A stretch of DNA of 64,000 bases from Mesohalobacter halotolerans (GTDB taxonomy: Bacteria > Bacteroidota > Bacteroidia > Flavobacteriales > Flavobacteriaceae), in NCBI RefSeq assembly GCF_006120725.1, contig NZ_SWMU01000001.1, forward strand, positions 186,001 to 250,000. Direction: 5' to 3'. Position 1 is the stretch's first letter; the number at the start of each line of letters is the position of its first letter. Below, piece by piece: positions 41,529 through 49,315 of the stretch. The notes beneath the pieces were generated by a model. The model was not told where the DNA came from. It saw nothing but the letters and a program-made list of their open reading frames with translations, and searched no databases. Both the position numbers and the translations under genes were made by a program.

Positions 41529-42434
41529 TTAAAAATAGCCTTCTTTTTTACGGTCTTCCATAGCGGTTTCAGAACGTTTATCATCGGTTCTATTGCCGCG
41601 TTCAGTTTGTCTCATAGTGGAGACTTCTTGAACTATTTTTTCTAAAGTATCGGCATCAGATTCTATACCACCGGTAATAGTAATGTCACCTAAGGTTCTA
41701 AACCTTACCTTTTTGGTCACTATCTCTTCGTGATCTTCAAGTTTCAAAAATTTGGAATTTGGTATCCAGGAGTCATTTCTCCAAACCACTTCTCTTTCAT
41801 GAGCAATGTAAAGTGAAGGAATTGAAATATTTTCTCTTAAGATATAGTTCCACACGTCCATCTCTGTCCAGTTACTGATTGGGAAAGCTCTAAAGTGTTC
41901 GCCTTCAAAATGTTTACCGTTTAGTAGGTTCCACAATTCCGGTCTTTGATTTTTAGGGTCCCATTGTCCGAAATCGTCACGATGAGAAAAGAAGCGCTCT
42001 TTGGCTCGAGCTTTTTCTTCATCACGTCTTCCACCACCAATGGCACAATCTATCTTGTGTTCTTCAATGGCATCGAGTAAGGTGGTAATTTGAAGCGCAT
42101 TTCGCGTTGCATTTTTTCCTTTTTCTTCCATCACACGGCCTTTATCAATTGACTCTTGAACAGAGCCTACTAGTAAATTAACACCAAGTTTCTTTACCAA
42201 GTTATCACGGAAATTGATGGTTTCAGGAAAATTATGACCCGTATCAACATGTAAAAGTGAAAAAGGTATCTTAGCCGGGTGAAATGCCTTTTTGGCTAAA
42301 TGCGTAACCAATATCGAGTCTTTCCCGCCTGAAAACATAATAACAGGATTTTGGAATTGAGCCCAGACTTCTCTTAAGATAAAAATAGCTTCAGACTCCA
42401 ATTCATCAAGATAGTTGAGATAATATTTATTCAT
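41529..42434 (-). CDS. cysD: Sulfate adenylyltransferase subunit 2
   Basis: CysD catalyses adenylyl transfer from ATP to sulfate. The 301-residue protein has the PP-loop SGGKDS (35-40), the GGGRRDEEKARAKERFFSHRD motif, and the conserved C-terminal RFRTLGDITITGGIESDADT segment ending MEDRKKEGYF. It overlaps cysC by 8 bp. The length is normal and all landmarks are intact. Confidence 0.97.
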   Translation of the reverse strand: MNKYYLNYLDELESEAIFILREVWAQFQNPVIMFSGGKDSILVTHLAKKAFHPAKIPFSLLHVDTGHNFPETINFRDNLVKKLGVNLLVGSVQESIDKGRVMEEKGKNATRNALQITTLLDAIEEHKIDCAIGGGRRDEEKARAKERFFSHRDDFGQWDPKNQRPELWNLLNGKHFEGEHFRAFPISNWTEMDVWNYILRENISIPSLYIAHEREVVWRNDSWIPNSKFLKLEDHEEIVTKKVRFRTLGDITITGGIESDADTLEKIVQEVSTMRQTERGNRTDDKRSETAMEDRKKEGYF

Positions 42435-43029
42435 AGTTTTTGGATTTCAAGTGTGATTTGATGCATTCAGTCACCGCTTTAGCAGATTGTCCAACATTTT
42501 TGTGTTCAGTTTTGATGATAAGATCAGGGTGTTCAGGGTTTTCATAAGGCGCCGAAATACCTGTAAAATTTTTAATCTCACCTTTTCTAGCTTTAGCGTA
42601 AAGGCCTTTAACATCTCGTTTTTCGCAAATTTCTAGTGGCGTATCCACAAATATTTCGATGAAATCATCTTCACCAATAATGTCTTTAACCAACTTACGG
42701 TCTGCTTTTGTAGGTGATACGAAAGCTGCTATACAAATTTGTCCTGCGTCTACAAAAAGTTTGGCAACCTCGGCGATTCGTCTTAAATTTTCAGCGCGGT
42801 CTTCAGCTGTAAATCCCAAGCCTCTATTGATCCCTTGGCGGATATTATCACCATCTAAAGTGTAGGTTTTATAGCCTGAATGAAATAAGTCTTGTTCTAC
42901 CGCATTTGCAATAGTTGATTTACCAGAACCTGATAGACCAGTAAACCACAAAACCATGCCCGGTTGTTTCAATTGTTTTTCTCGATCTTTTCTCGTAATA
43001 TGGTAATTGTGAAAAACAGTATTGTTCAT
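42427..43029 (-). CDS. cysC: Adenylyl-sulfate kinase
   Basis: CysC phosphorylates APS to PAPS. The 200-residue protein has the P-loop GLSGSGKST (31-39), LDGDNIRQGINRGLGF and the IFVDTPLEICEKRDVKGLYAKARKG motif, all typical. PAPS can serve sulfonation of polysaccharides or lipids, or reductive assimilation. It ends overlapping cysD by 8 bp and starts 4 bp after cysQ. No cysH reductase is in the window. Confidence 0.97.
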   Translation of the reverse strand: MNNTVFHNYHITRKDREKQLKQPGMVLWFTGLSGSGKSTIANAVEQDLFHSGYKTYTLDGDNIRQGINRGLGFTAEDRAENLRRIAEVAKLFVDAGQICIAAFVSPTKADRKLVKDIIGEDDFIEIFVDTPLEICEKRDVKGLYAKARKGEIKNFTGISAPYENPEHPDLIIKTEHKNVGQSAKAVTECIKSHLKSKNYE

Positions 43030-43033
43030 ACGC

Positions 43034-43825
43034 TTAGCTTTTAGTTACCAAAAAATAGTTGTTCAGTAAGTTTTCTCTGTTGTAAAGCATGGGTTTTTGA
43101 GTCTTTTGATCTATAACTTGAAGACCAACAGCTTCGCAAATGGCTTGGCCTGCTGCAGTATCCCATTCCATTGTAGGGGCAAAACGCGGATACACATCAG
43201 CTAGTCCTTCAGCCACCAGACAAAATTTTAATGAGCTCCCTTTTGAAACAATTTCAACCGGTTTGTCTTGTTTGGTTTTTAACTTATCGATAAATTGTTG
43301 GGTGTCTTCGTTCATATGCGAGCGACTTCCAACAACTCTCATTTTTTCAGAACCCTTAGGGTTTAATACCTGAGCATCGTTAAAATTCTCATCAAAATTT
43401 TTTTGCTCTTCCCATATTAACTTATAAGATTTGTTTTCTTCAACTAAACCTACAAATAACTCATTTGTCACCGGAACATATATCACACCAAACACAGGTT
43501 TTTGATTGTTCACTAAAGCAATATTGACTGTAAATTCACCATTGCGTTTTACAAATTCTTTAGTTCCATCCAGTGGATCAATGATCCAGCATTGTGTCCA
43601 AGTCTTTCGTTCATCAAAAGGCTTATTTTTATTTTCCTCACTAATCATTGGAATATTTAGTGGTTTTAAAATATCTACAATTGCTTCATTGGCCTTTTGA
43701 TCAGCTAAAGTTAAAGGTGAGTCATCGCCCTTATATTCAACTTCAAAATCGGTATTATAAATACTAAGAATTTCATTGCCCCCAGCTATAGCGGCTAAAA
43801 TGGCTTGTTTATACGCTTCTTTCAT
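43034..43825 (-). CDS. cysQ: 3'(2'),5'-bisphosphate nucleotidase
   Basis: CysQ removes the 3'-phosphate from PAP, the by-product of PAPS use, and recycles AMP. The 263-residue protein has the Li-sensitive phosphatase motifs DPLDGTKEFVKRNGEF (D83-E90 metal site) and WDTAAGQAICEAVG. It is the first gene of the operon, with a TATGTTTG -7 box 17 bases before its ATG. Having cysQ with cysC suggests substantial PAPS turnover, i.e. sulfotransferase activity in the cell (inferred). Confidence 0.95.
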   Translation of the reverse strand: MKEAYKQAILAAIAGGNEILSIYNTDFEVEYKGDDSPLTLADQKANEAIVDILKPLNIPMISEENKNKPFDERKTWTQCWIIDPLDGTKEFVKRNGEFTVNIALVNNQKPVFGVIYVPVTNELFVGLVEENKSYKLIWEEQKNFDENFNDAQVLNPKGSEKMRVVGSRSHMNEDTQQFIDKLKTKQDKPVEIVSKGSSLKFCLVAEGLADVYPRFAPTMEWDTAAGQAICEAVGLQVIDQKTQKPMLYNRENLLNNYFLVTKS

Positions 43826-43842
43826 AACCTGTTAATGAACTG

Positions 43843-43850
43843 CAAACATA
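43843..43850 (-). promoter_or_regulatory. -7 promoter element for cysQCDN
   Basis: Minus strand TATGTTTG fits TAnnTTTG. No good -33 TTTG was found at 19-21 bp; the operon may need an activator. Confidence 0.5.
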
Positions 43851-43983
43851 CAATATTTTTTATTTCCTACTAATTTGGTAGAGTTTATTTAAAAGTTAAG
43901 TTTGTTGATTTATTAATAAATTACATTTCTACAATAGTTTCACATCTTAATTTTAACTATCTTAGTGATCAAATTTAACAATT

Positions 43984-44934
43984 ATGACTTCAATTATAAG
44001 CTACATTTTGATAGTAGTAGGCATATTCTTGCTATTCAAAACCTTTTTTATTGTCAAACAACAAACTTCAGGGATAGTAGAGCGTTTAGGAAAATTTCAA
44101 AGTGTTAGGAGTTCTGGATTTCAATTAAAAATACCGATTATCGATACCGTTGTTGGGCGGATCAACCTAAAGGTTCAACAATTGGATGTTTTGGTTGAAA
44201 CGAAAACCAAAGATGATGTATTTGTAAAACTTAAAGTTTCTGTACAATACATGGTCATGAAAGACAGTGTATACGATGCGTTCTACAAACTAGAGAGTCC
44301 TCGTGCACAAATCACATCATACGTCTTTGATGTGGTTAGAGCTGAAGTCCCCAAAATGAAATTGGATGAAGTCTTTGAACGCAAAGATGATATTGCTATT
44401 GCCGTGAAAGGTGAGCTCAATGAAGCAATGCTAGATTACGGTTATGATATCATTAAAACATTAGTAACCGATATAGATCCTGATGAACAGGTAAAGGAAG
44501 CTATGAACCGCATCAACGCCTCAGAACGTGAAAAGGTCGCCGCCGAATTTGAAGCTGAAGCCGAACGTATCAAAATTGTCGCCAAGGCTCGCGCTGAAGC
44601 AGAAAGTAAACGCCTTCAGGGTCAAGGTATTGCAGATCAAAGGCGTGAAATTGCTCGTGGTCTTGAAGAAAGTGTTGATGTGTTAAATAATGTCGGCATC
44701 AATTCTCAAGAGGCTTCTGCCTTAATTGTTGTAACTCAACATTACGACACACTGCAGTCTATTGGCGAAGAAACTGATACCAATTTAATTTTACTGCCAA
44801 ATTCACCACAAGCGGGTAGCGATATGCTCAATAATATGATTGCTTCGTTTACCGCATCAAGTCAAATCGGTGAGCAAATGAAACAAAAAAACAAAGAAAA
44901 AGGTTTAGGCGATTCGACTAAAAAGAACAAATAG
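43984..44934 (+). CDS. SPFH/band 7 (stomatin-like) membrane protein
   Basis: The 316-residue protein has one N-terminal membrane helix (about 4-22), an SPFH domain (about 25-185: GIVERLGKFQSVRSSGFQLKIPIID), and a coiled-coil, A/E/K-rich region (about 185-245, KVAAEFEAEAERIKIVAKARAEAE). It ends with a hydrophilic tail. SPFH proteins build large membrane rings and often associate with proteases. The usual NfeD partner is not adjacent. It is monocistronic. Confidence 0.93.
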   Translation: MTSIISYILIVVGIFLLFKTFFIVKQQTSGIVERLGKFQSVRSSGFQLKIPIIDTVVGRINLKVQQLDVLVETKTKDDVFVKLKVSVQYMVMKDSVYDAFYKLESPRAQITSYVFDVVRAEVPKMKLDEVFERKDDIAIAVKGELNEAMLDYGYDIIKTLVTDIDPDEQVKEAMNRINASEREKVAAEFEAEAERIKIVAKARAEAESKRLQGQGIADQRREIARGLEESVDVLNNVGINSQEASALIVVTQHYDTLQSIGEETDTNLILLPNSPQAGSDMLNNMIASFTASSQIGEQMKQKNKEKGLGDSTKKNK

Positions 44935-45028
44935 CCATTTCAAAGTTATGTTTGTCAGCTTCAAGGTTTGGATTTTAATTTTTATGAATGATTTATAGAA
45001 ATTTGTATAAAAATAAAATTTGAATCTT

Positions 45029-45466
45029 ATGAAAGCTTTAAAATCAACATTTCGTCTCTTATTTTTAATCTCAATTTTACTTTGGTCATGCCAGTCTCAG
45101 GCACAGCGCCCAAATTTAAAAGATGCCTCTGCTGAAGACATTGCCAAAATGCAAACCGGATATCAAAGCAAACAACTAGATTTAACAGATGAGCAAACCC
45201 AAGAGCTCCAATCCATCAATATAAAATATGCCAATGAGCTGGTGAAGTTTCGAGAAAAAGATCCGGCTGAACGTTCATTTGAAGATTTAAAAGTTTTAAG
45301 CCAAAAACAAAACCAAGAGGTGAAAGCTATTTTGTCTGATGAGCAATTTAAGCGGTATTTAAAGTTAAAACAAAAAACCCGTGAGCGCCTCAGAGAAAGA
45401 CGTCAAAAGCGAATGGAAAAAGGGCAAAATAATCAGCAAAAAGAACTTAAAAACCGAAACTTATAA
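45029..45466 (+). CDS. Small exported lipoprotein-like protein, Spy-like, unknown function
   Basis: The product is 145 residues from the ATG at 45029; an upstream in-frame TTG at 45020 falls in the promoter region and is rejected. A signal sequence (LLFLISILLWSCQSQA) ends in a possible lipobox cysteine. The mature part is helical, with LDLTDEQTQELQSI and ILSDEQFKRYLKLKQKTRERLRERRQKRMEK: the Spy/CpxP-like pattern of alternating short helices and an LTxEQ motif, and a strongly basic end. The role is likely envelope stress or chaperone-like, by resemblance only. Confidence 0.72.
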   Translation: MKALKSTFRLLFLISILLWSCQSQAQRPNLKDASAEDIAKMQTGYQSKQLDLTDEQTQELQSINIKYANELVKFREKDPAERSFEDLKVLSQKQNQEVKAILSDEQFKRYLKLKQKTRERLRERRQKRMEKGQNNQQKELKNRNL

Positions 45467-45552
45467 TTTACCACCTTCTAGATTAAAGTGGAGTTTAAAA
45501 GAAAAATTAATTAAACTTATCTCAATTACGAAATTGATTATAATATCAATTT

Positions 45553-45580
45553 AAACCACTCTAATTGGAGTGGTTTTTTT
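45553..45580 (+). terminator. Rho-independent terminator
   Basis: AAACCACTC-6-GAGTGGTTT forms a perfect 9-bp stem followed by a T tract, about 90 bp after the end of the small exported protein gene. Confidence 0.85.
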
Positions 45581-45654
45581 GATTATCAAATTGTTTTTAA
45601 AAAAGCATCATTTTTCCGAGCATAGATTTGACAATTCCTAATATTAAAACGATA

Positions 45655-45680
45655 CTGACAATTGTCAGCGTTTAAGTTTG
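45655..45680 (+). promoter_or_regulatory. Palindromic operator and -7 box upstream of fhs
   Basis: The perfect 14-bp palindrome CTGACAATTGTCAG (45655-45668) lies 4 bp upstream of TAAGTTTG (45673-45680), a consensus -7 box. A direct copy of the TGACAATT half lies 27 bp upstream at 45629. A protein bound here would cover the promoter spacer; no regulator is adjacent. Confidence 0.65.
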
Positions 45681-45715
45681 AAATTTACCTTAATTTTAAA
45701 TCAAATTTTTAAGCC

Positions 45716-47386
45716 ATGACAGACTTAGATATTGCGAATGCCGCTCAACCCCTGCATATTAATGACATTGCCGAAAAACTTCATATTAAAACCGAAGACC
45801 TTGAGCATTACGGCAAATACAAAGCCAAGCTTCCGCTAAGTCTGATCGACGATAAAAAAGCACAAAAAAGTAAATTGATTTTAGTCAGTGCCATTTCACC
45901 AACGCCGGCAGGTGAAGGCAAAACCACGATTTCGATTGGCTTAAACGAAGGATTCAGAAAACTCAATAAATCGAGTATTGTCGTTTTACGCGAACCTTCA
46001 TTAGGACCGGTTTTTGGATTAAAAGGTGGCGCGACAGGTGGTGGAAAATCGCAAGTTTTACCTATGGAGGATATCAATCTGTATTTTACAGGCGATTTTT
46101 CTGCTATTGAAAAGGCAAACAATTTACTTGCCGCCATGATTGATAATAATATACAAAGCAAGACAAATAACCTCAACATCGATGCCCGAACAGTCAAATG
46201 GAAACGGGTTTTAGATGTCAACGACAGAGCGCTACGCCAAATTATAGTTGGTCTTGGTGGCACCACAATGAGTGTACCACGGGAAACCGGTTTTGACATT
46301 ACAGCAGCTTCAGAAATTATGGCCATACTGTGCTTAACAGATAATTTGTCTGATCTCAAAGCAAGGCTTGGTCGAATTTTTATCGGTTTTACCCATGACA
46401 AAACACCAATTTACGCCAAAGATCTGAAAGCCAACGGCGCCATGGCAGCCTTGCTTAAGGACGCCGTTAAACCAAATTTAGTTCAAACTATTGAGGGCAA
46501 CCCCGCTATCATTCATGGCGGACCATTTGCCAATATTGCTCAAGGCACCAATTCGGTTATTGCTACTAAAATGGGGATGAGCCTTGCAGATTATACCATC
46601 ACCGAAGCCGGTTTTGGATTTGATTTGGGTGGAGAAAAGTTTTTAAATATCAAGTGCCAAAGCGCTGGCTTAAAACCCGAAGTTATTGTGCTAACTGCTA
46701 CAATAAGAGCTCTAAAATACCACGGTGGCAAAAGTCTCGAAGAACTCAATATACCGGATACAGATGCTGTCAAAAAAGGATTACCAAATTTAGAAAAGCA
46801 CATAGAAAATGCTCAAAAGTTTAATATAAAACCGATTATTGCTATCAATCAATTTACAGCAGATACTGATGAGGAAATTCAAGTTATCAGAGATTTTGCT
46901 CAACAATCTGGTATAAAAGTAGCCATAGCAAATGTTTGGGCTAAGGGTGGAAATGGGGCTTTAGAATTAGCCCAAGATGTTATTGAGACTTTAGAAACAA
47001 CCTCCAAAGATGATTTTTCGGCCTTATATAAATGGGAACAACCCATTGAAGATAAAATTGAAACTATCGCTAAAACTATTTATGGCGCGTCTGCTGTAGA
47101 ATATACCGCTAAGGCCAAAGTAGATCTGAAACGTATTCAAAAGCTTGGCTTAAATCATCTTCCGATATGCATGGCAAAAACCCAAAAGTCATTATCTGAT
47201 GATGCTGCTCTTCGCGGTAAACCTGAAAACTTTTCACTTTCCATAAGAGAAATTGAAATCGCTTCTGGAGCTGGTTTTATTATTCCTATCTCTGGAAATA
47301 TGATGCGCATGCCGGGACTCTCAGCCCATCCGGCTGCCGAGCAAATAGATATTGATGATAAAGGACATATAACCGGTTTATTTTAA
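45716..47386 (+). CDS. fhs: Formate--tetrahydrofolate ligase
   Basis: The enzyme joins formate to tetrahydrofolate using ATP, feeding one-carbon units to purine and methionine synthesis. The 556-residue protein fits the family and shows the ATP-binding TPTPAGEGKTTISIGL region (63-71 core), REPSLGPVFGLKGGATGGGKSQVLPM and NIDARTVKWKRVLDVNDR. Its C-terminus PGLSAHPAAEQIDID is typical. It is monocistronic, with a palindromic operator over the promoter; fhs is often regulated by one-carbon or purine status, but the regulator here is unknown. Confidence 0.97.
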   Translation: MTDLDIANAAQPLHINDIAEKLHIKTEDLEHYGKYKAKLPLSLIDDKKAQKSKLILVSAISPTPAGEGKTTISIGLNEGFRKLNKSSIVVLREPSLGPVFGLKGGATGGGKSQVLPMEDINLYFTGDFSAIEKANNLLAAMIDNNIQSKTNNLNIDARTVKWKRVLDVNDRALRQIIVGLGGTTMSVPRETGFDITAASEIMAILCLTDNLSDLKARLGRIFIGFTHDKTPIYAKDLKANGAMAALLKDAVKPNLVQTIEGNPAIIHGGPFANIAQGTNSVIATKMGMSLADYTITEAGFGFDLGGEKFLNIKCQSAGLKPEVIVLTATIRALKYHGGKSLEELNIPDTDAVKKGLPNLEKHIENAQKFNIKPIIAINQFTADTDEEIQVIRDFAQQSGIKVAIANVWAKGGNGALELAQDVIETLETTSKDDFSALYKWEQPIEDKIETIAKTIYGASAVEYTAKAKVDLKRIQKLGLNHLPICMAKTQKSLSDDAALRGKPENFSLSIREIEIASGAGFIIPISGNMMRMPGLSAHPAAEQIDIDDKGHITGLF

Positions 47387-47649
47387 GGACAATATTCCTG
47401 AAAAACTATTTTCTAAAATTTGCCAATGTGTATGTGCTGATGCATAAGGTTTATCAACGCATATTACGTAAGAAGATAAATTCTTAATTGGCATCTACTT
47501 TTAAATCTATTTTTCTCTAGAAAAAAGATAATAATATAATTTTAAATCTTACAACATATTTATTTGATATTAGTTAATTATGTCATAAGTATATCATCTT
47601 TTCAAAAATCTTATCAATATTATTCTTTTTTTTGATAAAAAATATTTTT

Positions 47650-48267
47650 ATGAAAAAACTTTTATTTGTATTTATGGCATTGATCATTTCTATTTTTGCT
47701 AATGCTCAGACTGAGACATATTTTATAGATTGGAGTTTTGGGTCAAACCCAAGCGCAACTGGAGACGCTAATTCAAATCGAACTATTGAAGTTGGAGATA
47801 CCGTTACCTGGCTCTGGTATGCCAATGGCACTCATAATGTCGTAAGTAAAGCAGATGCTACAGAAAGCTTTAGCAGTCCGCTTCAAGGTTCTGGTTCTAC
47901 GTTTTCACATACTTTTACACAGATAGGTGTCAATGATTACATATGCCAGCCTCATGCCGGGAGTATGTTTGGGACTATAACTGTCGTAGCTGATGGGTCA
48001 TTAAATACCCAAGATTTCAGTCTTCTTGAAAATTTAAAAATATTTCCAAACCCTGCAAGAGATAAATTTAATTTAGAGTTTGGTATAAATAATTTTGAAT
48101 CTTTAAACGTAAATATCTACAATCTGATTGGGCAGAAGGTAAAACAATTTAATAAGGTTCAAAACAATGATATGACATTCGATATATCAAATTTAGACGC
48201 TGGTTTATATCTTCTTAAAATTTATAAAGGTAATAATTCCATCACCAAAAGGCTAATCATTGATTAG
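47650..48267 (+). CDS. Cupredoxin (plastocyanin-like) with T9SS sorting tail
   Basis: The 205-residue protein from the ATG at 47650 (an upstream TTG at 47632 is rejected) has a signal peptide (ends ANAQ near 20), a small cupredoxin domain with the full type-1 copper ligand set H62, C99, H102 and M106 (GTHNVVSK ... YICQPHAGSMFGTI) and a C-terminal type IX sorting domain (about 122-205, LKIFPNPARDKFNLEF ... GLYLLKIYKGNNSITKRLI). It should be a copper protein on the cell surface or secreted. Its role, perhaps electron transfer or copper binding, is unproven. Confidence 0.9.
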   Translation: MKKLLFVFMALIISIFANAQTETYFIDWSFGSNPSATGDANSNRTIEVGDTVTWLWYANGTHNVVSKADATESFSSPLQGSGSTFSHTFTQIGVNDYICQPHAGSMFGTITVVADGSLNTQDFSLLENLKIFPNPARDKFNLEFGINNFESLNVNIYNLIGQKVKQFNKVQNNDMTFDISNLDAGLYLLKIYKGNNSITKRLIID

Positions 48268-48328
48268 TAACATCTTAAATTTAAAAATATATAGTTGATA
48301 ATTATCCTGGCGACCAAGATCAAAATGA

Positions 48329-49120
48329 TTAACGGCTGTTTTTTTCAAAAACCATACAATGTTGCCAGGGCAGATTATTTATATTTTGGACTAATCGAAA
48401 ACCAGCTGATTCAAATTCTTTGACCGCTTGTTTTTCAGTCATTTTATGAATGGGTTTAATTGGTATTTTAGGATCTTCTTTCCGGTATTCTATGAGATAA
48501 ATTTTACCGTCTTTTTTTAAAGCCGATTTAATAGACAACAGCATTTCATAAGGAAAATTGAATTCGTGATACACATCTACCATCAACACTTTATCAATTG
48601 TATTTTTGGGTAGGTTAGTTGTTTTCTCTTTGCCTTGTAAGACTTTGACGTTATTGATGTTTTTCTTCTCTTTTTGACGTTCAATTTCGGCCAGCATTTC
48701 CGGTTGAATATCAACGGCATAAATCTGACCCTGATAGGCCAATGGCGCCATTTTAAACACATGATAGCCTGAGCCTGCACCAATATCAGCAATGTTGTCT
48801 GCTGGTTGAATATCCATATTTTTGATGAGCAAGGATACATTTTCTTCCTCTTCCCGTTCCGGTCGGTTCAGCCAAGCCATGCCCTGATAGCCCATGACAT
48901 GGGCGATTTCCCGTCCCATATACCATTTGCCAATGCCATTTGGATTGCCTTTTTTATAAGTGTATAATTCAGAATCTTGATTGGAAGTTGTTTTTTCCTG
49001 TTGTCCTTTACAACTATTGAAGGACAAACAGAAGATGAACAGCATTAAAACGGGTAGATTTGCAGGAATAATGTTGATAAATTTTATAGAATTTAATCGT
49101 TTTTTCAAGTGTTTTGTCAT
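48329..49120 (-). CDS. Putative exported lipoprotein SAM-dependent methyltransferase
   Basis: The 263-residue protein joins a lipoprotein-type signal (hydrophobic stretch about 19-36, cysteine 37 in SFNSCKGQQ) to a class-I methyltransferase domain: ADIGAGSGYHVFKMA (motif I, 111-125), IYAVDIQPEML (motif II), VLMVDVYHEF and IYLIEYRKED. A block GREIAHVMGYQGMAWLNR precedes the SAM fold. Methyltransferases need SAM, which is not expected outside the cytoplasm, so the predicted export is the odd part; other Bacteroidota and planctomycetes have similar proteins. The substrate is unknown. The ATG at 49120 fits the signal, though an internal start without it cannot be ruled out. Confidence 0.8.
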   Translation of the reverse strand: MTKHLKKRLNSIKFINIIPANLPVLMLFIFCLSFNSCKGQQEKTTSNQDSELYTYKKGNPNGIGKWYMGREIAHVMGYQGMAWLNRPEREEEENVSLLIKNMDIQPADNIADIGAGSGYHVFKMAPLAYQGQIYAVDIQPEMLAEIERQKEKKNINNVKVLQGKEKTTNLPKNTIDKVLMVDVYHEFNFPYEMLLSIKSALKKDGKIYLIEYRKEDPKIPIKPIHKMTEKQAVKEFESAGFRLVQNINNLPWQHCMVFEKNSR

Positions 49121-49222
49121 TTTTGAGAGGTTAAATTATATTTAATTAATTTAATAAAAAATTGTAGCATTTTTAAAACTTTTCAAGTAATTGCTTGTCG
49201 GCCATTTATAGGTAAATTTAAA

Positions 49223-49255
49223 AAACCTCACAAGTCTCAAAGGGCTGTGAGGTTT
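49223..49255. repeat. Inverted repeat AAACCTCAC / GTGAGGTTT
   Basis: A 9-bp perfect inverted repeat with a 15-base loop lies in the gap between the methyltransferase and 4Fe-4S genes. It shares the core CCTCAC/GTGAGG with the longer repeat at 50922-50973. It could be a terminator for the 4Fe-4S gene or a dispersed hairpin element. Confidence 0.6.
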
Positions 49256-49315
49256 AGACTTAGTAAAATTTTAAGTTTATATACTTAATTTAAAATATCT
49301 TAAAACACTCTTGAC

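Noticed and set aside
45020-45466. TTG start for the small exported protein
   Set aside because: The TTG overlaps a promoter-like TTTG; the ATG nine bases later gives a normal signal peptide.
47632-48267. TTG start at 47632 for the cupredoxin
   Set aside because: The ATG at 47650 (MKKLLF...) starts a typical signal peptide; the longer form adds an odd prefix.
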